From: Methanococcoides alaskense | GTDB lineage: Archaea; Halobacteriota; Methanosarcinia; Methanosarcinales; Methanosarcinaceae | Reading direction: 5' to 3' | Assembly: GCF_031454185.1 (NCBI RefSeq) | Contig: NZ_JAVDQI010000001.1 | Span: forward strand, 124,001 to 188,000 | Length of the DNA: 64,000 nt | Position numbers and translations under genes: made by a program | The notes under the pieces: model-generated | Seen by the model: the letters and a program-made list of their open reading frames with translations, nothing else | Databases searched by the model: none | Told to the model about the DNA's origin: nothing | Shown here: piece after piece, positions 44,107-53,571 of the stretch | How the letters are laid out: each line of letters begins with the position of its first letter | How positions within the stretch are numbered: the stretch's first letter is position 1

Positions 44107-44123
44107 GGCTTTAATTAAGCCTT
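44105..44123 (+). terminator. Hairpin terminator after the ferritin operon
   Basis: A perfect 7-bp stem AAGGCTT (44105-44111) and AAGCCTT (44117-44123) with a 5-nt loop is followed by a T-rich tract (TTTTCTTTTT). It starts at the stop codon of the CMD gene and lies 43 bp before the end of ahbC on the other strand. Confidence 0.65.
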
Positions 44124-44166
44124 TGCCATTTTCTTTTTAAAAAAACAAGAATAGAAGAGTGATAAC

Positions 44167-45375
44167 TCACTCTTCCCCATCTTCATCGTAACCGATCTCT
44201 TCTTTTGTCAGATAGCATGCAGGATCATCTGCCCAGACATTGCCATACACGGCTTCAGCCCGTACACGGAAATTAGCGTTGCAGACATCGAACCACTTGC
44301 ACTTTGCACATCTGTCAGCGTTCACTTTGATAAGGGGTTTTCTGTCCTTGAGACCTGCCATGAGCTCATCGCTCAGGTCGGTCCATATCTCACTGAACTT
44401 CCTGTCCTTCACATTACCAAAGGTGTAATGCCTCCAGAACTGGTCAGGGTGAACTGCGCCATCCCATGAAACACAACCAAATCCAATGCCAGTGGAATTA
44501 CCGCGGTTCATCTTGAGAAGCTCATAGACCTCTTCTGCACGTTCGGGGTTCTCTTCTGCAAGCCTCATGTAGATGTATGGACCGTCACAGTGATTGTCCA
44601 CTGTCAGAACTTCCACAGGAGTTCCCTTCTCATGAAGCTGCTTTGTGCGGTCCATGATAAGGTCAACTGTCTTGCGGCTTTCCTCATGGGAGAGGTCCTC
44701 TTCCACAAGTTTGGTTCCACGTCCGGCATAGACCAGATGGTAGAAGCATATACGTGGAATATCCTCTTCCTCGATCATGTCGAATATAGCAGGAATATCA
44801 GCCACGTTCTGTTTATTTATAGTAAAGCGAAGTCCGACCTTGATACCTTCTTCCCTGCAATTGCGAAGCCCTTCCATTGCAGCATCGAAAGCTCCCTCGA
44901 CTGCACGGAACTTATCGTTGGTCTCTCGCAGACCATCTATGGAAATTCCGACATAGGACAAACCGATCTCCTTGAGCTTCTTTGCCATTGGTTTATCGAT
45001 AAGTGTACCATTGGTGGATATCACCGCACGCATACCCTTGGAGATCGCATACTCAGCAAGTTCCGGCAGGTCCTTGCGCATCAGCGGTTCACCGCCGGAG
45101 AACAGCATCACAGGAGAACCGAACTCTGCCAGATCATCTATCAGTTCCTTGCCCTGCTCGGTGGTCAGTTCGTTCTCGAACTCCATGTCCTTTGCGTGTG
45201 CGTAGCAATGTATACATTTAAGATTGCAGCGACGGGTCACGTTCCAGACGACTACCGGTTTCTTGTCTTTGGAGAATTGAAGCAAATGTGACGGAAGTTT
45301 ACTTGAATCACGCTCATATCGAAGAGCATCTGACGGTTCAACAGTTCCGCAATAGAGTTTAGATATTCCTATCAT
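44167..45375 (-). CDS. ahbC: AhbC, 12,18-didecarboxysiroheme deacetylase (radical SAM)
   Basis: The 402-residue protein starts with the family-specific MIGISKLYCGTVEPSDALRY, has the radical SAM cluster motif CNLKCIHCYAH, the GGEP motif MLFSGGEPLMRKD and a C-terminal SPASM-like auxiliary site (CAKCKWFDVC). It takes part in the alternative heme pathway, removing acetate side chains from 12,18-didecarboxysiroheme. The downstream position of hemD and cobA on the same strand (upstream in the transcript) supports a siroheme-to-heme cluster. AhbD is close in sequence but normally starts differently. Confidence 0.9.
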   Translation of the reverse strand: MIGISKLYCGTVEPSDALRYERDSSKLPSHLLQFSKDKKPVVVWNVTRRCNLKCIHCYAHAKDMEFENELTTEQGKELIDDLAEFGSPVMLFSGGEPLMRKDLPELAEYAISKGMRAVISTNGTLIDKPMAKKLKEIGLSYVGISIDGLRETNDKFRAVEGAFDAAMEGLRNCREEGIKVGLRFTINKQNVADIPAIFDMIEEEDIPRICFYHLVYAGRGTKLVEEDLSHEESRKTVDLIMDRTKQLHEKGTPVEVLTVDNHCDGPYIYMRLAEENPERAEEVYELLKMNRGNSTGIGFGCVSWDGAVHPDQFWRHYTFGNVKDRKFSEIWTDLSDELMAGLKDRKPLIKVNADRCAKCKWFDVCNANFRVRAEAVYGNVWADDPACYLTKEEIGYDEDGEE

Positions 45376-45412
45376 AATTATCCTCCTGAAATTAATTCGT
45401 TTTTAGATCAAT

Positions 45413-46213
45413 TTAGTTCTCAAGAGCTTCTTTTGCAACCCTCAAGATTTCCCGGAAAGTGTACTCATCCGGAGTAACGTTCACTTCCACATCAAATTCC
45501 TTCAACGTATTGGCAGTTGGGATACCAATAGCAGCAATAAGACTGTTAGCAAGAACTTCCTTTATAGACTCACCTGCACCCAAAGCTTCAGCACGGTCGA
45601 AAAAGCTCCTGACCATCATGGAACTGGTAAATGCAAATACATCGATCTCACCGTTGACACTTTTATTAATAAGCTCATCCTGCAATGCCCCTTTTGGCAG
45701 TGTCAGAGTGTAGACCTTGGTCTCAAGCACATTGGCACCACAATCCCTCAGACCAGATATCAAAAACATGGAACCGTAAGCGCTCCTTGCAGTATCTATC
45801 TGTTTACCCTTAACATCAGGACAGAGATATTCCACAAGCCCTTCTGAACTGTAAACGCCAGGCATACCCATTACTTCGATCCCGATATCTTCAAGCTGTT
45901 TACGGGTTGTCGGACCGATGGCTACCACATTTGTCTTGTTAAGAGCATCGATGAAATCGCTGTGCTTGTCCTCAGGTATCTTGGAAAGAGTGTGATCAAT
46001 CCCATTGGCACTGGTGAATATAGTATAATCGGATGTTCCGGAAAATATGTTCTCTGCAAATGCATCGAAATATTCATCCTTCATACCTTCAATTTCTATC
46101 ATTGGGATAGCCACAACTTCAAAACCAAATGATTCCGCAAGTTCACGTGACTTTACCACATAACTCTCAGGCCTCATAATAGCTATTACAGGCTTCTTTC
46201 CGTTTTGATCCAT
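45413..46213 (-). CDS. hemD: Uroporphyrinogen-III synthase
   Basis: The 266-residue protein has the bilobed HemD fold pattern: VIAIMRPESYVVKSRELAES, FTSANGIDHTLSKIPED, VVAIGPTTRKQLEDIGIEVM and VFAFTSSMMVRSFFDRAEAL. It closes hydroxymethylbilane with D-ring inversion, making uroporphyrinogen III. It lies between cobA (upstream in the transcript, 30 bp) and ahbC (37 bp downstream), so the three genes form one unit. Confidence 0.88.
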   Translation of the reverse strand: MDQNGKKPVIAIMRPESYVVKSRELAESFGFEVVAIPMIEIEGMKDEYFDAFAENIFSGTSDYTIFTSANGIDHTLSKIPEDKHSDFIDALNKTNVVAIGPTTRKQLEDIGIEVMGMPGVYSSEGLVEYLCPDVKGKQIDTARSAYGSMFLISGLRDCGANVLETKVYTLTLPKGALQDELINKSVNGEIDVFAFTSSMMVRSFFDRAEALGAGESIKEVLANSLIAAIGIPTANTLKEFDVEVNVTPDEYTFREILRVAKEALEN

Positions 46214-46243
46214 CTTATCACCATCAATAAAATAGCAATTTCA

Positions 46244-46996
46244 TCAGATCTGGGAACCCAGTATATCATGAAGCTTGACAACATCGCCGATAACAGTAAG
46301 TGCCGGAGCCTTTACCCCTGCATCCTTTGATATCTGTGCGATAGTCTCGATAGTACCGATGGTCACACGCTGATCTGGACGTGTTCCCCTCTCCACCATT
46401 GCAACCGGGGTCTTGGGGTCTTTTCCGTTCTTTATCAGCTCGCCCATGTTACGTTCGAGCATCTTGACACCCATGAAGATAACTATAGTACCTCCAAAAG
46501 CAGCAAGTGTCTTCCAGTCAAGGGCAGTTTCCTCTTTTGTAGGGTCCTCATGGCCGGTTATGAAAGTGACCATTGAAGCATGGTCCCTGTGTGTAACAGG
46601 AATACCAGCATAAGCCGTAGCTGCAAGAGCAGATGTGATGCCCGGAACTATCTCGAACTCGATACCCGCTTTCACCAGTTCTTCAGCCTCTTCGCCGCCA
46701 CGTCCGAACATGTAAGGATCTCCACCTTTGAGACGGACCACCATCTTACCTTCCTTTGCTTTTTCCACGATAGCATCGTTGATCTCACTCTGGGTCAGAG
46801 TGTGTTCCCCTGCGTGTTTACCTGCATCGATCTTCTCTGCAGTTTCAGGCATAGAAGCCAGTATCTTTTCCCCTGGAAGCTGGTCAAAGACGATAACATC
46901 AGCAGTGTCAAGAAGCCTGCGTGCTTTCAAGGTCATCAGTTCAGGGTCTCCGGGACCGGAGCCTACAAGATATACTTTTCCGTATTGTTGAGCCAT
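46244..46996 (-). CDS. cobA: Uroporphyrinogen-III C-methyltransferase (SUMT)
   Basis: From ATG 46996 the ~250-residue protein has the SUMT signature YLVGSGPGDPELMTLKARRL, MVVRLKGGDPYMFGRGGEEA, PGITSALAATAYAGIPVTHR and TPVAMVERGTRPDQRVTIGT. It methylates uroporphyrinogen III to precorrin-2, the branch point to siroheme, heme, F430 and cobamides. It is the first gene of the cobA-hemD-ahbC unit. A TTG 18 bp upstream is not preferred. Confidence 0.92.
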   Translation of the reverse strand: MAQQYGKVYLVGSGPGDPELMTLKARRLLDTADVIVFDQLPGEKILASMPETAEKIDAGKHAGEHTLTQSEINDAIVEKAKEGKMVVRLKGGDPYMFGRGGEEAEELVKAGIEFEIVPGITSALAATAYAGIPVTHRDHASMVTFITGHEDPTKEETALDWKTLAAFGGTIVIFMGVKMLERNMGELIKNGKDPKTPVAMVERGTRPDQRVTIGTIETIAQISKDAGVKAPALTVIGDVVKLHDILGSQI

Positions 46997-47169
46997 ATTA
47001 CCAGATATCCTCAATTAGTGTTTTGGAGATGTAATTACCTGATATAATAAATAGATTGATATGTGTTATTTTTCCATCTCAAAAATGTCCATAAAGAAGC
47101 AGCCAAAAAAAATGAATCACTGATAGATAAGACATCGAAATAAGATATATAATGAATAAAATGAGAAAT

Positions 47170-47189
47170 GTTGCCAGATCATGGGCAAC
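47170..47189. terminator. Hairpin after the DUF1699 gene
   Basis: The 6-bp stem GTTGCC (47170-47175)/GGCAAC (47184-47189) lies 14 bp after the stop of the leftward DUF1699 gene. It may terminate that transcript. Confidence 0.4.
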
Positions 47190-47202
47190 AACTGTGATAT
47201 GA

Positions 47203-47601
47203 TCAGCTCTGGCTCAGAATATAAAATAGCATTTCCTTTTTCAACTTTCCTTCACGTGAAAGTTTTTCAGCTATAATCTCATCTGATATCCCTTCAGACC
47301 TCAAAGCATTGATCCTTTCAGCAATAGCCGGAGATACAGTATAATATTCATTGATATCCTTTCTGTGACCCCAGACATCCCCTTCAATAAGCTTGATGTT
47401 CTGCATCTCCATGAACATTTCAATTGATTTGGATACAGTACGCCTGTATGAAGTCGGGATCTGAATTACCTCAACATCTTTACATCTCTTTACAAGATTA
47501 AAGATATCTTCATTAGAAGGTCTGAATGCAAGATGGATGATCTTTTCGTCCGTATCAAGTTTTTCAATTTCTTCCCTTTTGCTTACGACTCTAATTTTCA
47601 T
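47203..47601 (-). CDS. DUF1699 family protein
   Basis: The 132-residue protein (MKIRVVSKREEIEKLDTDEK, LAFRPSNEDIFNLVKRCKDV, VIQIPTSYRRTVSKSIEMFM, GDVWGHRKDINEYYTV) matches DUF1699, a family restricted to methanogens of the Methanosarcinales. The C-terminal part looks like a small helix-turn-helix (SDEIIAEKLSREGKLKKEM). The function is unknown. It stands alone between cobA and hisD. Confidence 0.8.
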   Translation of the reverse strand: MKIRVVSKREEIEKLDTDEKIIHLAFRPSNEDIFNLVKRCKDVEVIQIPTSYRRTVSKSIEMFMEMQNIKLIEGDVWGHRKDINEYYTVSPAIAERINALRSEGISDEIIAEKLSREGKLKKEMLFYILSQS

Positions 47602-47758
47602 AGGAACACCTCGTTATATTCAAACGGTCCGCGTATACTTAGTAAATTAATTGATACAAAGTAACCTATTAAATAATTGACGATTGAAACGTTTTTTTAA
47701 GTTTGGGAATCTCAAATTTGCCCCCACGAAACTTCTAATTTGATGCCCTCGAAACAGA

Positions 47759-49039
47759 TCAATCATTGAGGCGAATTTTTACAGAATCGGCATGCGCCTG
47801 CAACCCTTCTTTTTCAGCAAGGGTTATTATCGTATCTCCGATGGAGCTTAAGCCTTCCTTCGTTATCTTCTGTATGGTGGAATATTTCAGGAAATGGTGA
47901 ATATTCAGACCGGAATATATCCTGGGATAACCGGCTGTGGGGAGGACGTGATTCGTACCCGATGCATAATCACCTGCTGCAACCGGAGCATAATTACCGA
48001 TAAAGATAGAACCTGCATTCTCGATCCTATCGAGAACTGCATCATCATCCCTAACCATGATCTCAAGGTGTTCCGGTGCAAAAGCATTGGATATTCCTAT
48101 ACACTCATCCATGGAATCCGCAACGAGGATAGCTGCATTCTCAAGAGATTGGTCAACGATCTCCCTGCGTACAGCAATGGCAGCTTGCTTTTTGACCTCG
48201 GCGTTGGTCTGTTCTGCAAGTTCAGATGATGTGGTCACAAGCACGGACACCGCTTTTGGATCATGCTCTGCCTGTGCAAGAATATCAGATGCTATCATAG
48301 CAGCATCCGCAGAATCATCTGCGATAATAAGCACTTCACTCGGACCTGCCGGGAAATCGATTTCCGCTTTATCCCGAACCATCATCTTGGCAACGGTCAC
48401 GAACACATTTCCAGGTCCCACGATCTTATCAACGCTTAATACCGTTTCAGTACCGTAAGCCATTGCAGCGATCGCCTGAACTCCACCGACCTTATAGATA
48501 TGATCCGCACCAGCCACCTTACCTGCCACGATAGTAAGCGGATTTACCTTTCCATCGGAACCAGGGGGAGTACACATCACGACATTCTTCACTCCTGCGA
48601 CCTTTGCAGGGATTATGGTCATGAGTGCAGTCGAAGGATAAGAAGCACGACCGCCTGGAACATAAGCACCTACCGATGCTATCGGAGTGGCCATCTGACC
48701 AAGTTTAATCCCAGGGGACGGTTCGATGTACCATGTCTTCTGCGGAAGCTGTGCTGTATGGAAGTTCCTGATGTTCTCTGCTGCGATCATAAGATGTCTG
48801 AGAAGTTCTGCATCGACCTCTTTCATTGCCTGCTCGATCTCTTCGGAACTGACCTCAATGTCATGAATGTCAGCCCTATCGAACTTCTTAGTATATTCAC
48901 GCAGGCCTTCATCGCCTTTCTCCTGCACATCCTTTAGAATTGATGAAACAGTATCAGTAACGTCCATCATATCTCCAGTGCGGCAGAGGAGCTTCTCCAT
49001 CTCTTCGTCAGTGACTTCCGATAGGTGTTTATACAGCAT
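47759..49039 (-). CDS. hisD: Histidinol dehydrogenase
   Basis: From ATG 49039 (site GAGATGATC) the ~426-residue protein reads MLYKHLSEVTDEEMEKLLCR and carries the hisD core: YVPGGRASYPSTALMTIIPA, VGPGNVFVTVAKMMV, FPAGPSEVLIIADDSADA, and AEHDPKAVSVLVTTS with the zinc/catalytic residues, and later FAPEHLEIM. It oxidises L-histidinol to L-histidine with two NAD. No other his gene is adjacent. The upstream frame to 49087 is out of family. Confidence 0.95.
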   Translation of the reverse strand: MLYKHLSEVTDEEMEKLLCRTGDMMDVTDTVSSILKDVQEKGDEGLREYTKKFDRADIHDIEVSSEEIEQAMKEVDAELLRHLMIAAENIRNFHTAQLPQKTWYIEPSPGIKLGQMATPIASVGAYVPGGRASYPSTALMTIIPAKVAGVKNVVMCTPPGSDGKVNPLTIVAGKVAGADHIYKVGGVQAIAAMAYGTETVLSVDKIVGPGNVFVTVAKMMVRDKAEIDFPAGPSEVLIIADDSADAAMIASDILAQAEHDPKAVSVLVTTSSELAEQTNAEVKKQAAIAVRREIVDQSLENAAILVADSMDECIGISNAFAPEHLEIMVRDDDAVLDRIENAGSIFIGNYAPVAAGDYASGTNHVLPTAGYPRIYSGLNIHHFLKYSTIQKITKEGLSSIGDTIITLAEKEGLQAHADSVKIRLND

Positions 49040-49121
49040 ATGATCATCTCGTTTTAACCAGTGACAAAAAACAATAACAATTGGCATTTACGAACAGAAA
49101 CCAAAAATGGATAGTTCAACA

Positions 49122-51362
49122 TCACTGGAAATCATTGAATGTCTTTTGGTTTTTGTCCAGTATTGTATCTAGAGTATTTGAACTTATAGGTATGCTTTCA
49201 AAGTGCTTGTCCTTGACCCGAACACCGATACCGGACAGTATATTGTAAGCGACCTTAGGCCCGACAAGTTTTGATAATATCGACATGTCAGCACCCTTAA
49301 GTTTTGCAACCGAAACAAAGCCCGCATTGTACAATTTACGTGCCCGCACACGTCCAACACCCCTTATACCGACAAGCTCCATAAGATCAAGCCCTGAACC
49401 ATATCTTATCCTTTTTTCAAGACTGTAAGCATGTGAAGAATATTCCACACCCAGCAGGTCCGCCAGTTTTGCAGCAGCATGCATCAGCCATTCCGAGGTA
49501 TCAGCAAGGGCATGAATATCCCCTTCCCCCACATTGAAATGCCGGGTGATGTCCTCAGCAGAGACCTCGGTGACCCACTCTTCAAGAAGCATGGCGGTCT
49601 TCACCTCACCCATGAACCATTCATAATCGGTCTCCTTGAACTGATCAGGAATATCATGGAATTCATCACTGTGAACCATAATATAGTCGTTCACTATAGT
49701 ATAGTCGGCATTGCGAAGATAGAGCTGCCTCATGTCAGGAGTACTACAAACAAGATGCAGAAGGGTCATGTCTGTCACTTTGACAGCATCCTTACCCACA
49801 TCCCTTAAACCATCGACTATCTTTGAACCTGAAAGCGGGTCAATATAAAGCATGGATATCAGACCGCCAAGGCGGGTACCTCTTAAAATAAGCTTACTTG
49901 CATCTTCGATATCCTCGGTTTCACTCACCATGTCATTATCGATGAGGAATTCCAGACAGTCATTGATGACCTCTTCCAGCATCCATGCATCCTGCTGGTA
50001 AGCAAAAAAAGTAGCTCCAAAAAAATCGAACAACTCCTGCCTTGTGGAAGCAAAACCGTTCACGATCGTGGACAGCACATGAGTTCGCAGTGCGTTCTCT
50101 GTCCCAAGCTTCGACCATATATCTTCCGCATCAGCTTCAACATAGTTCTCCATGAGCTGTGCAAACTCGTCATAGGTCTTTGCGATAAGAACCGATTCCC
50201 CATACGGATCAAGATGAGGGCGACCTGCCCTTCCCGCCATCTGTTTATATTCGAGCACCGGGATTGGCTGCATACCAAAATTGGAATCGAACCTGCGATA
50301 GCTCCTTATGATGACACGTCTTGCAGGCAGGTTCAAACCCGCGGCCAGCGTAGGTGTGCTGGAAATAAGCTTGATGAGATTTTGCCTGAAACCATTTTCC
50401 ACAAGCTTCCTGTGGTTCGAGTTCAAGCCAGCATGGTGAAAAGCGACACCCTTGCGTATGCAGTTGGCAAGTACGATGGCAGTATCGGTCTCACCTGTGG
50501 ACTTCACTTCCTCAGCTATCCCTGCCAGCTTGATCTTTGCATCATTATCGAGGATCTTCGCAACCTTTGAAGATGCGGTCTTTGCAAATCCCGCACAATT
50601 CCGCCTGCTGCTTTCAAAAACAAGACATTGCCCTTCTGCTCTGATAGTATCCAGAACAAGGTTCACAGCATCGTCCTTATCGAGCCGGTCTATTTTCTTC
50701 TGGCTTCCGGGGAAGTTGATGGCCTCTCCGAAGAACACACCTTCATGAAGGTCAGTGGGTCGCCACTGACTAATCACAAGACCCGCACCGAGCCAGTCTG
50801 CCATCTCCCGTGCATTTCCCACGGTGGCAGAGAGTGCCAGTACCTGTGCATCCGGATTTAGTCGCATCAGCTTGGTGATAGTGACCTCCAGTGTAGGTCC
50901 GCGGTTCTTAGAATCCAATAAGTGTATCTCATCAACAACAACAGTGGTGATCTCATCCATCCAGGAAGTGCCATTGCGTAGAAGGGAATTGGTCTTTTCG
51001 GATGTGGCAACAATAATATCGTTAACTCCGAGCCAGTCAGCCCTTGAATCCAGATCCCCCGTGGAGATCCCAACCTTGATACCAAAGGGTGCAAGTTCTC
51101 TGAAACGCTCGAACTTTTCAGAGGCCAGTGCACGAAGAGGAACGATATAGAGAGCTTTACCACCTTCACGAATAGACTTTATCATTGCAAGTTCCGCAAG
51201 GAGCGTCTTACCTGAAGCTGTGGGTATGGCTGCAAGGAGATTCTTCTTTTCAAGCAGACCCATCTCTATTGCTTCAGCCTGAGGAGGATACAATTCCTTA
51301 ATGCCGGAATCCTCATAAAATCCAATAATATCCTCTGGAATGTCAAGCTCTCGTATCATCAT
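49122..51362 (-). CDS. hel308: ATP-dependent DNA helicase Hel308
   Basis: The 746-residue protein has all superfamily 2 motifs: LYPPQAEAIEMGLLEKKNLL, AAIPTASGKTLLAELAM, VVDEIHLLDSKNRG, LALSATVGNAREMADWLGA and QMAGRAGRPHLDPYGE, and the C-terminal helix-hairpin-helix (LMELVGIRGVGRVRARKLYN). Hel308 unwinds lagging strands at stalled forks in archaea. The gene is 83 bp after (transcript upstream of) hisD but the two are not functionally linked; it is divergent from nth. Confidence 0.93.
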   Translation of the reverse strand: MMIRELDIPEDIIGFYEDSGIKELYPPQAEAIEMGLLEKKNLLAAIPTASGKTLLAELAMIKSIREGGKALYIVPLRALASEKFERFRELAPFGIKVGISTGDLDSRADWLGVNDIIVATSEKTNSLLRNGTSWMDEITTVVVDEIHLLDSKNRGPTLEVTITKLMRLNPDAQVLALSATVGNAREMADWLGAGLVISQWRPTDLHEGVFFGEAINFPGSQKKIDRLDKDDAVNLVLDTIRAEGQCLVFESSRRNCAGFAKTASSKVAKILDNDAKIKLAGIAEEVKSTGETDTAIVLANCIRKGVAFHHAGLNSNHRKLVENGFRQNLIKLISSTPTLAAGLNLPARRVIIRSYRRFDSNFGMQPIPVLEYKQMAGRAGRPHLDPYGESVLIAKTYDEFAQLMENYVEADAEDIWSKLGTENALRTHVLSTIVNGFASTRQELFDFFGATFFAYQQDAWMLEEVINDCLEFLIDNDMVSETEDIEDASKLILRGTRLGGLISMLYIDPLSGSKIVDGLRDVGKDAVKVTDMTLLHLVCSTPDMRQLYLRNADYTIVNDYIMVHSDEFHDIPDQFKETDYEWFMGEVKTAMLLEEWVTEVSAEDITRHFNVGEGDIHALADTSEWLMHAAAKLADLLGVEYSSHAYSLEKRIRYGSGLDLMELVGIRGVGRVRARKLYNAGFVSVAKLKGADMSILSKLVGPKVAYNILSGIGVRVKDKHFESIPISSNTLDTILDKNQKTFNDFQ

Positions 51363-51479
51363 AGAAATTTCACATCACTGTTAGAACGTTTGCTTCAGTA
51401 TTGTATAAGTAATTTCTTAAAACTGGCAAAGGACCATCTATTACAAAAGGTTAAATAATCTGGGATTTTACGCTATTTG

Positions 51480-52091
51480 ATGTACGTCAAAGAGATTATA
51501 TCCCGCCTTAAGAAGTTGTACCCAAAAGGCTATTTCCAAATTAACAGTGACCCTTATTATATTCTAATTTCCACCGTATTATCCCAGCGCACCCGGGACG
51601 AGGTCACGATACCGACAACCCAGAAGCTATTTTCAGTTTTTGATACACCTCAGAAAATGGCAAATGCTGATGTGGATGAAATACAGGAACTAATAAGGAA
51701 TGTTGGATTCTATAGGGTCAAATCACAGCGCTTAATAGAGATATCCCGTATGCTTCTTGATGAATATGACGGGATAGTTCCAGATGATATCAACGAGCTT
51801 GTTAAACTGCCCGGAGTAGGCAGGAAGACAGCCAATTGTGTACTGACCTATGCTTTTGACAAAGATGCCATTGCGGTGGATACTCATGTACATCGCATAT
51901 CCAACAGGATGGGACTTGTTAAGACCACTAATCCCGAAGAAACGGAGATCGAGCTTGGAAAAGTGGTCGAGAAGGAAATATGGAAAGATATCAACGGGTT
52001 GATGGTACTGTTCGGTAAAAGCATATGTAGACCAGTATCACCAAAATGTGACGAATGTATTATGAATGACATTTGTCCGAAACTTATCTGA
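51480..52091 (+). CDS. nth: Endonuclease III
   Basis: The ~203-residue protein has the helix-hairpin-helix with catalytic lysine (LVKLPGVGRKTANCVLTYAF), the catalytic aspartate (AVDTHVHRISNRMGLV) and a C-terminal 4Fe-4S loop (CRPVSPKCDECIMNDICP). It removes oxidised pyrimidines and nicks abasic sites. The start is ATG 51480; TTG 51477 just before it is unneeded. A TATA-like TTAAATAATC lies ~30 bp upstream. It is divergent from hel308, forming a repair-gene pair. Confidence 0.93.
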   Translation: MYVKEIISRLKKLYPKGYFQINSDPYYILISTVLSQRTRDEVTIPTTQKLFSVFDTPQKMANADVDEIQELIRNVGFYRVKSQRLIEISRMLLDEYDGIVPDDINELVKLPGVGRKTANCVLTYAFDKDAIAVDTHVHRISNRMGLVKTTNPEETEIELGKVVEKEIWKDINGLMVLFGKSICRPVSPKCDECIMNDICPKLI

Positions 52092-52160
52092 AGATCACAT
52101 CTTTTAAAAAGAAACTTTCCGCAATAAGGTTGCAAAGTAAAAAAGAAAGTATGAGGAATA

Positions 52161-52175
52161 CGGCTTTAAAAGCCG
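52161..52175. terminator. Hairpin between nth and trpB2 ends
   Basis: The stem CGGCTTT with AAAGCCG (52161-52175, almost no loop; a shorter stem with a TTAA loop in practice) lies between the convergent stops of nth and trpB2. It is followed by CTTTCCC on one side and preceded by A-rich text on the other, so it may serve both. Confidence 0.45.
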
Positions 52176-52185
52176 CTTTCCCGGA

Positions 52186-53490
52186 TCATTCGTTGCTGAG
52201 TCCACCACTGAAATACTTGTCGTAGGAATACATATCGAAATGACCGTGTCCGCTAAGGCAGAACAGGATGGTTTTCTCTTCTCCGGTCTGCTTGCACTTA
52301 AGAGCCTCATCGATAGCGCATTTGATAGCATGGTTTGACTCTGGTGCTGGTGGAATACCTTCACTGCGAGCGAACATGACGCCTGCTTCGAATACCTCGA
52401 TCTGATGATAGCTGGTAGCTTCCATGAGTTTATCTGCGGTCAACTGACTGATTATCGGTGAGCAACCGTGGTATCTTAAGCCCCCTGCATGGATGGCAGG
52501 TGGCATGAAATCGTATCCGAGTGAATACATCTTAAGGAGAGGGGTCAGTTTTGCCATGTCCCCATAGTCATACTGGAACTTGCCGTCACAAAGGGTTGGA
52601 CAGGCAGACGGTTCCACAGCGATGATACGTGGATCATGGGTGCCCTCGATCTTATCCCTCATGTATGGAAGGCTGATACCTGCGAGGTTACTTCCGCCAC
52701 CACAGCAACCGATAACTATATCGGGATATTCCTCGACCTTATCGAGCTGTTTCTGGGCTTCAAGACCTATAACTGTCTGATGCAACATGACGTGGTTGAG
52801 CACACTGCCAAGGGCATATTTGGTATTGTCGTGCTTCACAGCATCCTCTACAGCTTCTCCAATAGCAATACCAAGACTGCCTGCAGTGTCCGGATATTTC
52901 TCAAGCATGTGACGTCCGAACTCAGTATCAGGACTTGGCGAAGGTACTACCGTTGCACCCCAGAGATTGATCAGGGATTTACGGTATGGTTTCTGCTCGA
53001 AGCTTGAGCGTACCATGTAGACCTTACATTCGATATCAAAATAATTACAGCTAAGTGAAAGTGCACTGCCCCACTGACCAGCTCCGGTCTCGGTGGTTAT
53101 CCTCTCTGTGCCTTCCTTCATATTATAGTAAGCCTGTGCAACAGAAGTATTTGGTTTGTGACTGCCTGCAGGACTGACACCCTCATACTTGTAGTAGATC
53201 TTTGCAGGTGTGTCAAGTAATTTTTCAAGCCTGTGTGCACGGTATAAAGGAGCCGGTCTCCAGAGCTTGTATATTTCAAGAACCTCTTCCGGAATATCAA
53301 TGTATCTCTCACTGCTCATTTCCTGTTTAATGAGCTCCATCGGGAAAAGAGGAGCAAGGTCCTCTGGTGCCAGTGGTTCATTGTTTGCAGGATTAAGTGG
53401 AGGAGCCAATGGAGTGGGCATATCCGGAAGGATATTATACCATTTTTTTGGCATCTCGTTTTCATCAAGTAGGATCTTAGTCGGTTCCAT
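52186..53490 (-). CDS. trpB2: Tryptophan synthase beta-like protein, TrpB2 type
   Basis: The 434-residue protein is the longer TrpB2 form common in archaea: WRPAPLYRAHRLEKLL, VSPAGSHKPNTSVAQAYYNM with the PLP lysine (SHKPN), TETGAGQWGSALSLSCNYF, GCCGGGSNLAGISLPY and LSGHGHFDMYSYDKYF. It makes tryptophan from indole and serine without a tight TrpA partner, or serves in indole salvage. No trpA is adjacent. A TATA element (TATATATC, about 53540-53547, minus strand) lies upstream; the IS insertion at 53606 lies just beyond. Confidence 0.92.
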   Translation of the reverse strand: MEPTKILLDENEMPKKWYNILPDMPTPLAPPLNPANNEPLAPEDLAPLFPMELIKQEMSSERYIDIPEEVLEIYKLWRPAPLYRAHRLEKLLDTPAKIYYKYEGVSPAGSHKPNTSVAQAYYNMKEGTERITTETGAGQWGSALSLSCNYFDIECKVYMVRSSFEQKPYRKSLINLWGATVVPSPSPDTEFGRHMLEKYPDTAGSLGIAIGEAVEDAVKHDNTKYALGSVLNHVMLHQTVIGLEAQKQLDKVEEYPDIVIGCCGGGSNLAGISLPYMRDKIEGTHDPRIIAVEPSACPTLCDGKFQYDYGDMAKLTPLLKMYSLGYDFMPPAIHAGGLRYHGCSPIISQLTADKLMEATSYHQIEVFEAGVMFARSEGIPPAPESNHAIKCAIDEALKCKQTGEEKTILFCLSGHGHFDMYSYDKYFSGGLSNE

Positions 53491-53571
53491 AGATATTCCT
53501 CATATAATGCACAAATAAGTACTATGATGTAGATTAAATTATGATATATAGATGTTGTGTTCTAAGTTGTA

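Noticed and set aside
44590..45291. 233-codon frame opposite ahbC
   Set aside because: It is the antisense shadow of a well-supported gene; no family pattern.
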